A stretch of 64,000 nt of DNA from Aquilonibacter sp963820185. Lineage in GTDB: Bacteria > Vulcanimicrobiota > Vulcanimicrobiia > Vulcanimicrobiales > Vulcanimicrobiaceae. Shown here piece after piece: positions 46,124 through 54,772 of this stretch. The notes under the pieces are model-generated. The model saw only the letters and a program-made list of their open reading frames with translations, did not search any database and was not told where the DNA came from. A program made the position numbers and the translations under genes. The stretch is taken from assembly GCA_963820185.1 (NCBI GenBank), contig CAWFYV010000006.1, positions 1 to 64,000 of the forward strand. The letters are read 5' to 3'. Every line of letters starts with the position of its first letter. The first letter of the stretch is position 1.

Positions 46124-47622
46124 CGACGGGATCGGTCACGGCCTTCGACCTCTGCCGTGCGGCGTGCTTCAGCGGGTTGCTGAACATCACGGAAGGCGAT
46201 GACAGCGACGAAGCCCACATCGTGCGCGCAAGGGCCTATCTCCATCTTGATCGTTGCGAAGCCGTGTTGGAGGAATTGAAGGCTATAGACGGCACGGTCG
46301 GAGATCTCGCGGCGACCGCTGGAGCGCTTCGACACCGAGCATATGGCAGACTACGAAACTCGCCGGCTGTTGACGAGTGGTTATCGAAGGTCGAAACATT
46401 GTACGAGGACATCACTGCAATCGGCCGCTCGGAGCTAGCCATTGCTCGGAGTATCATTTCGAAGCAACGCGGTCGACCGGACGAGATGCAGCGAGCTGCT
46501 GAACAAATAGAATGGGAAGATGCGGGCCCGTGGTATCGGGCGTGGCAACTCTATCTTCTGGCATGGATCCCCGCCAATCGCGGTCGATTCACCGAGGGTT
46601 CGCCGGGATTTCAGCGACTCATCAGTTACGCCCTCGATACGCCCGCCGCAACCGACGTAATGCTTCTCGCGCGCTCCGCGCGCGCGCTTGCCACAATTAC
46701 ACGCGAGAATTTTACGGAGCGAGATTTCAACTTCGTGCTCGGCGCATTCGATGCAATTCCATGGACGCCCGACATCGATGTCTTTCATTTTATGGTGAAG
46801 CGCTGCCTTGCCTGGGGCCGTGCGCTACAAGGCCGTGACCGCGCCGCGCACCGCATGATGTTTGAGCTCATCGATGAATTGCCTAGCTTGGATTGGCGCC
46901 CAATATTGTATGCAGACCAGGCATATTTTATGTTCGCTACGGGAAGCTTAGGTGTCGCTCAACCACTCCTTGACCGAGCGATAGAGTTCGCTAAGGAAAC
47001 TCCGTGGTTGTCTCCGGGTGAAGAACGCATCGGACTTTTGAATTTAATAGTCCTGGCGGCCGACCACGACGATCCATCAGCGCGCGGCCTGATGGATGCC
47101 TACGAGCGAATCGACGTCAAAATCGATTCCAGCCTCTCTTTTCTACACGATGGGCGTTTGCGCGCGATGGAGGACCACGCGCGCGGCGCGTTGTTTGCGG
47201 CAGAGGGTGCTCGAGAACAGGCAGAGCACTTGCTAACACAGGCGCACGCCGCGTTTTCGTCCCTCGAGTATACGTGGCGTGCAGCCTGCGTAGCGCTCGA
47301 TTTGTATAAACTTACAGGCGATCGAGTGTGGCTGCGAAAAGCTGAGGGCGCCACGACGGAGTTTCCCGAGAGTGCGATTGCGCGTGAGGTTCGGCGTCAA
47401 ATAAGCGGCTGCGCTAATCCACGGCTCGCAACCCTCTCGCCTGCACAGCGCCGTGTATTCGAGCTGCTCTGCCAAGGAAAGTCTAACAAAGAGATTTCGT
47501 CGGCGCTTGACATCACGGTGAACACGGCGCGCAATCACGTCGCTGCGGTTCTTGTGCGATTTGGCGCGCATTCACGCGCACATCTCGCGGCGCTTGCGCG
47601 CGAATCGGGCCTATTGCAGTGA
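46120..47622 (+). CDS. LuxR-type regulator, array copy B
   Basis: An intact 500-residue protein. Residues 1-430 are helical and repeat-like (VRARAYLHLDRCEAVLEELK, LARSARALATITRENF, YADQAYFMFATGSLGVAQPLL) with no receiver, GAF or Walker motif, so the input is not obvious; a TPR-like ligand-binding or protein-binding scaffold fits. The last 65 residues are a GerE/LuxR HTH (LSPAQRRVFELLCQGKSNKE, ISSALDITVNTARNHVAAVL). Start overlaps copy A as ATGA and stop overlaps copy C as GTGA, so the array is one coupled operon. Confidence 0.85.
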   Translation: MTTGSVTAFDLCRAACFSGLLNITEGDDSDEAHIVRARAYLHLDRCEAVLEELKAIDGTVGDLAATAGALRHRAYGRLRNSPAVDEWLSKVETLYEDITAIGRSELAIARSIISKQRGRPDEMQRAAEQIEWEDAGPWYRAWQLYLLAWIPANRGRFTEGSPGFQRLISYALDTPAATDVMLLARSARALATITRENFTERDFNFVLGAFDAIPWTPDIDVFHFMVKRCLAWGRALQGRDRAAHRMMFELIDELPSLDWRPILYADQAYFMFATGSLGVAQPLLDRAIEFAKETPWLSPGEERIGLLNLIVLAADHDDPSARGLMDAYERIDVKIDSSLSFLHDGRLRAMEDHARGALFAAEGAREQAEHLLTQAHAAFSSLEYTWRAACVALDLYKLTGDRVWLRKAEGATTEFPESAIAREVRRQISGCANPRLATLSPAQRRVFELLCQGKSNKEISSALDITVNTARNHVAAVLVRFGAHSRAHLAALARESGLLQ

Positions 47623-49119
47623 TTGCCGGGACAGTCTCCGCCTTCGACCTCTACCGCGCGGCGCGCTACACGGAGCTGCTGCAGCTAACGGAAGGCGACG
47701 AGAGCGACGAAGCTCACCTCGTGCGCGCGAGAGCCTACCTGCACATGGACCGCGCCGAGGATGCGATAGCTGAGCTGAGTTCCGTACACGCACTCGAGGG
47801 AGATCTTCCTGCGACGGCGGGAGCGCTTCGATGTCGGGCCTGGAGCCGGCTGAGCAAACGAGACGCAGTCGATGCATGGCTGCAAACTGCCGTCACGTGT
47901 TACGGAACGCTTTCCGTCGTCGGCCGTTCTGAAATCGCGATTGCGCGAGGTATTGTTGCAATGCATCGCGGTCGAACGGGCGCGATGTACGAAGCGGCAG
48001 AGGCGATCGAGGCGGACGCGGGCCCGTGGTACATGTCGTGGAGGTTGCATTTGAACGCACGGGGACCTGCCTTGGTCGATGACCACATCGAACATGGCCG
48101 TCGGTTGGAGCACCTCGCGACGTTTATGTTACAGAATCCGGCTGCGCTCGATGTCATGTCGTTGGCTCGATGCGCAGTGGGTCTTGCAACTACAGCGCGC
48201 GAGATATTTTCGATTCCCCGGTTTGAATTCGCAGTTCGCCTGGAAGAGCAGATACCCTGGAAGCGAGAGACAGCCGAATTCCGCTTTGGGGTTAGGCGTG
48301 CGCTTGCGTGGGCGCACGCGCTCCATGGCTCGCCGCGCACCGCGCATCGCCTGATCTTTGAGCTGATCGATCAAGTACCATCTCCCGGATGGCGCCCACT
48401 CCTCTACAGCGATCAGGCGCACTTCGTGCAGGCAACCGGCTGTGAAGAGATTCTCGAGCCGCTGCTCGAACGCGCGATCGAGTATTCAAAGGAGCTTAAT
48501 TGGGACTCAGAGAGCGAAGAGCGGATAGGATTGCTGAGCCTCATCGTGGTCGCCGCCGAGCGCAACGTCGCGGCAGCGCATTCCCTGCTCACTATCTACG
48601 ATTCGATCGCAACCAGGATGGCGCCGAACCTTACAGCCGCGCACAGCTGTCGGTTGCGGGCGCTGGAGGACCATGCACGCGGAACACTCCTCGTAGCCGA
48701 AGGAAACGAAAGCGCGGGCGAGCGTCTGTTGGCAAAAGCATACGACGTGTACGAGCGCTTAGGGCACTCATGGCGTGGTGCATTTATCGCGCTTCAGCTA
48801 CACACGCTTACCAAAGATAACGCTTGGCTGCGGAAGGCCGAGGATGCGGCCGCTGAATTTTCGGAGAGCGCGATCGGTCGCGAGATCCGGCGCAGGGCGC
48901 ACGGGGCAAAGGACTCGCGACTTGCCGCGCTTTCGCCCGCGCAACGCCGCGTCTTCGAACTCATCTGTAACGGAAAGTCGAACAAAGAGATCGCCTCTGC
49001 GTTGAAGATTTCCGTGAATACAGCCCGCAATCACGTGGCAGCTGTGCTAGTGCGGTTTGAGCGCACATTCACGTGCACATCTTGCAGCGGTAGCGCGAGA
49101 ATCGGGCCTCTTTCAGTGA
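47619..49119 (+). CDS. LuxR-type regulator, array copy C, terminal frameshift
   Basis: About 500 residues from GTG 47619, same architecture as copy B. The HTH is of the second type in the array (IASALKISVNTARNHVAAVL). One inserted base near 49060, after VLVRF, shifts the last 20 codons. Without it the end reads AHSRAHLAAVARESGLFQ with a TGA at 49117. As the sequence stands, the frame runs through into the start of copy D and ends at 49856, joining C to about 55 correct residues of D and then out-of-frame sequence. Confidence 0.8.
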
Positions 49120-50620
49120 TCGCCGGGACAGTCACCGCCTTCGATCTATGCCGAGCGGCGCGCTACACAGAGCTGCTGCAGTTAACGGAGGGCGATGATA
49201 GCGACGAGGCCCACATCGTGCGCGCGAGAGCCTACCTGCAGATGGACCGCGCCGAGGATGCGATCGATGAGCTGAGTTCCGTGACGCGCACTCGAGGGCG
49301 ATGTTGGCGCGACGGCGGGAGCGCTCCGATGTCGGGCATGGAGTCGACAGAGCAAACGAGACGCAGTCGATGCATGGTTGCAAACCGCCCTCATGTCCTA
49401 CGGAGCACTTTCGGCCGTCGGTCGTTCCGAAATCGCTGTCGCACGAGGCTGTTGTTGCGAATCAGCGCGGTCGATCGGCTGACTCGCTCGATGCGGCTAG
49501 CAGAGATAGAAGCCGAGGCCGGTCCTTGGTATCAAGCGTGGAGGCTGCACATCGAAGCGTGGGCCCCTTCGTTGATGAGACGATTACGTGGAGCATGCTA
49601 TCCGCCTCGAACGGCTCGCCAGCTTCTTGCTCGAGAATCCGGCCGCGACCGACGTCATGATGCTGGCTCGGTGCGCGGTAGGGCCTTGCAATGGCCGCAC
49701 GCGAGATGTTTTCGATTCCTCGGTTTGAATTTGTCGTTCACCTGGAGGAACGGATACCGTGGAGCGAAGACACGCGCGACTTCCATTTTCAAACCAAACG
49801 TGCGCTCGCGTGGGCACACGCGCTTCAGGGCTCGGCGCGGAACGCGCACCGCCTAATCTTTGAACTCGTCGATCGAGCCCCGTCGCCCGGTTGGCGTGCG
49901 CTGCTCTATAGCGATCAGGCGCACTTCGTGCAGGCGACTGGCTGTGACGAGATTCTCGAGCCATTGCTCGAACACGCGATCGAATATTCGAAAGAAATCA
50001 GTTGGGACTCAGAGCGGGAAGAGCGTGTAGGATTGCTGAGCCTCATCGTGGTCGCCGCCGAGCGCAATGTCGCGGCCGCGCACAAGCTAATGACGATCTA
50101 CGATTCGATTACGGCCAAGATAGCGCCGAACCTTAGCATCGCGCACAATCACCGTTTGCGCGCATTCGAGGACCATGCGCGCGGAACGCTCCTCGTGGCT
50201 GAAGGAAACGAGTGTGAGGGCGGGCGCCTCTTGGAAGAAGCGTACGACGCAAACGTGCGCTTCGGATTCTCGTGGCGTCCTGCCTTTATCGCGCTTCAGT
50301 TGCACGCGCTTACCAAAGATAACGCTTGGTTGCGAAAGGCGGAGGCGGCCGCTGCTGAATTTCCGGAAAGCGCCATCGGTCGCGAGATTCGCCGGCGGGC
50401 GCGCGGGTCTGCGGATCCGCGTCTGGCGTCGCTCTCGCCAGCGCAGCGGCGCATATTCGAACTCATTTGTCACGGAAAATCCAACAAAGAGATTTCGTCG
50501 GCACTCGACATCACGGTGAATACGGTGCGCAATCACGTCGCCGCGGTTCTTGTGCGATTTGGCGCGCACTCGCGGGCGCATCTCGCCGCACTCGCGCGAG
50601 AATCTGCTCTCGTGCAATGA
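49116..50620 (+). pseudogene. LuxR-type regulator, array copy D, 5' part frameshifted
   Basis: GTG 49116 begins VIAGTVTAFDLCRAARYTELL, close to copy C. Frame changes lie near 49280, 49445-49460, between 49500 and 49560 and near 49685. From ATG 49691 the frame is open to 50620 (309 residues) with the helical region and the HTH (ISSALDITVNTVRNHVAAVL). About 110 bases before the HTH are nearly identical to copy A. Whether the breaks are decay or assembly error is unclear; neighbouring copy A shows true substitutions. Confidence 0.75.
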
Positions 50621-52122
50621 CTGGAGAGTCGCGCTCTCTGGCGCCGGGCGAATTCTTTCGGGCAGCACGCTTCTCCGAATATCTTGCCGCAACGGAGGGA
50701 GACGACCGCGTTGAAGTACGGATAGAGCGCGCGCGTACATGCTTAGTCCTCTCGAGACCCAGCGATGCGCTAGCCGAACTCGCGTCTATCAACGTAACGA
50801 CCGGCGATATCGCCGCGATCGTAGGCTCGCTTCGGTGCCGGGCGCATACAATGTTGGGCGAGTGGGATCGGGTCGAACCGTGGCTGGCCGCCGAACCGCC
50901 CATTGGTGTGGGGAAGATCGGGCGCGCGGAAATTGCGGTCGCGCGAATGTTGGCTGCGGCGTATCGAGGTCGCGGCGACGAGATGTATGCGGCCGCGCTG
51001 CAGATCGGCGCCGAAGACGCAGATCCGTGGTATAGCAGCATTTCGCGATTCAACACGGCTTGGTCGTTTTTGTACAAGGAGGAGTACGGCGCAGCGAGCC
51101 AGGCATTTCAAAATACGGTAGAGTTCATGCTTTCGTCGCCCGAGCGAATGGACGTTGCGTTCCTGGCACGCAGCGCCCAGGTCCTCGCATCGCTGTCGCG
51201 CGACATGTTTTCCAGCCAACGCTTCGAATTCGTCGTGTCCGTCGCGCAACGTATTCCTTGGACGCCGGACCTGCGTGAGAACCAGTTTTCGGTGCGCCGC
51301 TGCTTGGCCTGGAGCCATGCGCTCCACGGGTCCGAGCGCACGGCGCATCGCATACTGTTCGAACTCTTTGAAGAGGCGCCGCCGAGCTCGCAGTGGCGCA
51401 CGATGGTCTATGCTGACCTCGCCTATCTCATTGCCTCAATTGGGTACGACGAGCTTACCGACCCGTTGATCGAGCAAGCGACGAGTGTTGCTCTGCAGAC
51501 GTCATGGGCGTCGAGAGGCGAAGAACGGATCGGCCTATTGAACCTCATCGAACTGCTTGCCGATCGTGACCTCACGGCTGCGCAAGCGCTGCTCGACATC
51601 TACGAGCGCATCCCGGTCAAGATCGGGAACAACTACTCTTCGGCACACGGCAGCCGTATGCAGGCAATCGAGAACCACGCGCGAGGGGCAGTTCTTGCTG
51701 CGCAAGGACAGACGGCTGAGGCCAACCGCGTATTGCAGGACGCGTTCGCTGCATTTTCGAGCTTCGGTTTCGCATGGCGGGCCGCGGCGGTGTCGCTGCG
51801 ACTTCACGCGCTGACCGCGGATCGCACGTGGCTGCAAAGGGCTGAGGCTCTCGTGGCGGAGTTTCCGGAGAGCGCGATTGCGCGTGAGATTCGACGCAGG
51901 GCGCATGGAGCAAAAGACGCGCGGCTCGCCGCGCTTTCGCCCGCACAGCGCCGCGTCTTCGAGCTCATCTGTCACGGAAAGTCGAACAAAGAGATCGCCT
52001 CTGCGTTAAAGATTTCGGTAAATACCGCGCGCAATCACGTCGCGGCAATTCTACAGCGGTTTGGCGCACAGTCGCGAGCCCAGCTCGCCGCGATCGCACG
52101 CGAATCGGATCTATTAATGTAG
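50617..52122 (+). CDS. LuxR-type regulator, array copy E
   Basis: An intact 501-residue protein from ATG 50617, overlapping copy D as ATGA. It is the most divergent copy in the helical part (VFLYKEEYGAASQAFQN-like segment, LARSAQVLASLSRDMF, YADLAYLIASIGYDELTDPLI) and its N-terminus matches the remnant at 44479. Its HTH is the C-type (IASALKISVNTARNHVAAIL). It ends the array; a serine hydrolase gene follows after 75 bases. Confidence 0.85.
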   Translation: MTGESRSLAPGEFFRAARFSEYLAATEGDDRVEVRIERARTCLVLSRPSDALAELASINVTTGDIAAIVGSLRCRAHTMLGEWDRVEPWLAAEPPIGVGKIGRAEIAVARMLAAAYRGRGDEMYAAALQIGAEDADPWYSSISRFNTAWSFLYKEEYGAASQAFQNTVEFMLSSPERMDVAFLARSAQVLASLSRDMFSSQRFEFVVSVAQRIPWTPDLRENQFSVRRCLAWSHALHGSERTAHRILFELFEEAPPSSQWRTMVYADLAYLIASIGYDELTDPLIEQATSVALQTSWASRGEERIGLLNLIELLADRDLTAAQALLDIYERIPVKIGNNYSSAHGSRMQAIENHARGAVLAAQGQTAEANRVLQDAFAAFSSFGFAWRAAAVSLRLHALTADRTWLQRAEALVAEFPESAIAREIRRRAHGAKDARLAALSPAQRRVFELICHGKSNKEIASALKISVNTARNHVAAILQRFGAQSRAQLAAIARESDLLM

Positions 52123-52134
52123 CCTAGCCTGGAC

Positions 52135-52185
52135 AGATCCGGGCGCAAAGGCGCCGGAAGGAAGGAGGCTCCCGGGCATCAGCGG
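52135..52185 (+). promoter_or_regulatory. GC-rich leader with hairpin upstream of the serine hydrolase gene
   Basis: The 75-base gap after the array contains GGCGC-AAAG-GCGCC, a purine run AAGGAAGGAGG and CTCCCGGG. It could fold into more than one hairpin. The GCAAAGGCGCCGG segment recalls one conserved block of c-di-GMP-I riboswitches, but the rest of that aptamer is missing. No function is claimed. Confidence 0.25.
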
Positions 52186-52197
52186 TATTTAGTCGAA

Positions 52198-53340
52198 GTG
52201 GACAATATATTGTCACGCGTAGCGGCCGCCTTGGGCGCCTTAGCCTTTGCCCTTGGCCTGCCGGTCGCCGCAATCGCTGACGCCCTCTCCCCGGCACAGA
52301 TCGCGAAGGTCGACGCGGTCGTGAAAGCCGGAATGGCGCAGCAGCACCTGGTCGGTGTTGAGGTCGCCGTCGGTCGCAACGGCACGACGCTCTTCGCCAA
52401 GGGCTACGGGCTGCGTGACAAGGCAAAGAACCTTCCAGTCACCGCGAGCACCGTCTTTCCGATCGGCTCGGTCAGCAAGCAGTTCACTGCTGCATGTGTC
52501 ATGCTGCTCGTGCAGCAAGGCAAAGTGCAACTCGATGCCAAGGTCGCGCAGTATCTTCCAGGCGTGCCGCACGCATCCGAGATTACGGTCCGCGAGTTGC
52601 TGAATCAAACCTCGGGCTTGCACGACTACCTTGAAAACAAGGCGTTGATCACCGCGCTGTTCGCGGGCACGTGGACAGCGCACCATCCGGCCTCGTACTA
52701 CGTCGGGATGATCAAGGGCGATCCGCTCGCGTTTAAGCCCGGCACGAAGTGGCAGTACAGCAACACGAACTACGAGATTCTCGGCATGTTGGTTGCCAAG
52801 GCCAGCGGTGAATCGTATGCACCGTTCGTGACCGACAACATCTTCAAAGCACAAAATCTTGCGTCGATGCAGTATCTTACCTGGTCGGTGCCGGTGGGTG
52901 ACGACGTGTCGCGTGGTTACAATTATGCGAAGGGCGCGTACACGCTCGTGCCACGTTACGACATGAGCTGGGGCGGCGCCGCAGGCGCGCTCGCGTCAAA
53001 TGCATCCGACCTTGTGAAGTGGGACGGCGCGTTTTTCAGCGGCAAGGTCATCACCCCGGCGAACGTAACGGTCGCGACGACGCCGCCGCACGGCATCACG
53101 ATGGGCATGTCGTCGAAAAGCACGCAAGGGAAGATCGCGCGCGGCTATGGCTTCGGCTGGGTGATCGGCAACGACGAAGGCCGCGAGATTATCTGGCATA
53201 ATGGCGGCACTATCGGGGCGCGCTCGATGAACGCGACCTTTCCCGCTGACGGATTGGAGATCGTGATTCTGAGCAACGCCACGACCGCCGATCCGGAGAG
53301 CGTTGCACTCAAGATCGCCCGCCTGCTCTACGGCGGTTAG
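52198..53340 (+). CDS. Exported serine hydrolase, class C beta-lactamase/DD-peptidase family
   Basis: 380 residues with a signal peptide (AALGALAFALGLPVAAIADA). Catalytic motifs: SVSK (Ser-x-x-Lys) near residue 90, YSN near 186, and HNGG near 334, the three boxes of the family. FPIGSVSKQFTAACVMLLVQ and LLNQTSGLHDYL are typical of esterase/D-aminopeptidase-like members. It acts in the periplasm on a peptide, ester or D-amino-acid amide. Position before an M81 peptidase and a peptide-binding lipoprotein suggests peptide breakdown. Confidence 0.88.
   Translation: MDNILSRVAAALGALAFALGLPVAAIADALSPAQIAKVDAVVKAGMAQQHLVGVEVAVGRNGTTLFAKGYGLRDKAKNLPVTASTVFPIGSVSKQFTAACVMLLVQQGKVQLDAKVAQYLPGVPHASEITVRELLNQTSGLHDYLENKALITALFAGTWTAHHPASYYVGMIKGDPLAFKPGTKWQYSNTNYEILGMLVAKASGESYAPFVTDNIFKAQNLASMQYLTWSVPVGDDVSRGYNYAKGAYTLVPRYDMSWGGAAGALASNASDLVKWDGAFFSGKVITPANVTVATTPPHGITMGMSSKSTQGKIARGYGFGWVIGNDEGREIIWHNGGTIGARSMNATFPADGLEIVILSNATTADPESVALKIARLLYGG
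52201..52214. promoter_or_regulatory. Perfect 14-bp palindrome at a gene start
   Basis: GACAATATATTGTC is its own complement and lies directly after the GTG start at 52198, before an alternative TTG start at 52210. Its AT-rich centre contrasts with the GC-rich surroundings. It could be an operator, perhaps for one of the adjacent LuxR-type proteins. Confidence 0.35.
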
Positions 53341-53344
53341 GCGC

Positions 53345-54772
53345 TTGCGCATCTTCACCGCTACGCTGGTAACCGAGACCAACACGTTCTCGCCGATTCC
53401 GACCGGATGGCAAGGCTTCAATCGCAGCCGCGCGCAGTCCGACGTTGCGTCCATGGCGCGCTGGCGCGCGCTGGCCGAGCGCGACGGGCATACGGTTACC
53501 GAGAGCATCGTCGCGATCGCCCAACCCGCGGGACCCACGGTGCGCGCGGTATACGAGTCGCTGCGTGACGAGTTGCTCGACGACTTGCGCAAGGCGCACC
53601 CTGTCGACGTCGTGCTCTTGTATCTGCACGGCGCGATGGTCGCCGACGGCTACGACGATTGCGAGGCCGACGTGCTCGAGCGCGTTCGCTCGCTTATTGG
53701 ACCAAAGGCCGTCATCGGTGCGGAGCTCGATCTCCACGCGCACCTCACGCAGCGGATGCTCGCGGCTGCCAACGCGATCGTGGCATATAAGGAATATCCG
53801 CACACCGATATCGTCGCGCGGGCGGAGGATCTCTACGGTATCTGCGTCGATGCGGCGGTAGGTAAAACGCGCCCGGTCGCCGCTGCCTATGATTGCAAAA
53901 TGACGGGAATCTTTCCCACCTCGGCGCAGCCGATGCGCGCCTTCGTCGACGACATGACCGCGCGCGAGCGCGACGGGATTCTCTCCCTGAGTTTGATTCA
54001 CGGCTTTCCTTGGGGCGACGTTCCGGAAGCTGGCGTGAAGATGCTCGCGGTCGCGGACGGCGACGCCGCGCTTGCTGCGCGGGTCGCGGAAGAATTTGGG
54101 CAGCGGTTTTGGGCAATGCGCAGCAATGCATCGCTTACCGGCACCGCACTCGCCGACGCGCTCACCGCGGTGAGTACTGCGGCGGAAGGCCCGATTGTGC
54201 TCGCGGATTTCGCCGACAACGCAGGGGGCGGTGCACCGGGCGACAGCACGTTCATTTTGCGGGCGCTGCTCGAACGCGGCGTCAACAATGTGGTCACCGG
54301 CACGTATTACGATCCGATCGCGGTAGACACGTGCTTCGAGGCGGGGGAAGCCGCCACGATCGATCTGCGCTTTGGCGGCAAGCTCGGCGCGGCGTCGGGT
54401 GAGCCGATCGACGCGCGGGTACTCGTAATGCGCCTGCTCGAGAACCATCAGCAAGATGCCATGGACGATACGATTCCGGTACTTCTTGGTCGCAGCGCGT
54501 GGATTCGCACGCAAGGTATCGATGTCGTGCTGGCATCGCATCGCACGCAAGTCTTTTCGCCAAATGCCTTTACCGGCTTGGGCATCACGCTCAGCGACAA
54601 ACGCGCGATCGTCGTGAAGTCGTCGCATCACTTCTACGGGAAATTCGCCCCGCTCGCGACGCGCGTGCTGCACGTCGGTGCCCCCGGCGCGCTTTCGCTC
54701 GACTTCGCATCGATTCCGTACACGAAGCGCGATCCAAACTATTGGCCGCGGGTCGAGGTGGCGACGGTATGA
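53345..54772 (+). CDS. M81 family metallopeptidase (MlrC-like)
   Basis: 475 residues from TTG 53345, chosen because family sequence begins at the next codons (LRIFTATLVTETNTFSPI). Metal-site and family segments: GAELDLHAHLTQRML, YKEYPHTDIVARAEDL, GFPWGDVPEAGVKMLAVAD, DFADNAGGGAPGDSTF and the C-terminal KSSHHFYGKFAPLA. The family includes MlrC, which cleaves linearised microcystin peptides; substrates of most members are unknown. No signal peptide, so cytoplasmic. Overlaps the next gene as ATGA. Confidence 0.9.
   Translation: MRIFTATLVTETNTFSPIPTGWQGFNRSRAQSDVASMARWRALAERDGHTVTESIVAIAQPAGPTVRAVYESLRDELLDDLRKAHPVDVVLLYLHGAMVADGYDDCEADVLERVRSLIGPKAVIGAELDLHAHLTQRMLAAANAIVAYKEYPHTDIVARAEDLYGICVDAAVGKTRPVAAAYDCKMTGIFPTSAQPMRAFVDDMTARERDGILSLSLIHGFPWGDVPEAGVKMLAVADGDAALAARVAEEFGQRFWAMRSNASLTGTALADALTAVSTAAEGPIVLADFADNAGGGAPGDSTFILRALLERGVNNVVTGTYYDPIAVDTCFEAGEAATIDLRFGGKLGAASGEPIDARVLVMRLLENHQQDAMDDTIPVLLGRSAWIRTQGIDVVLASHRTQVFSPNAFTGLGITLSDKRAIVVKSSHHFYGKFAPLATRVLHVGAPGALSLDFASIPYTKRDPNYWPRVEVATV

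Noticed and set aside
52130..52197. c-di-GMP-I riboswitch upstream of the serine hydrolase
   Set aside because: Only the GCAAAG...CCGG-like block is similar. The 5' half of the aptamer and the tetraloop-receptor pair are absent and the region is too short.
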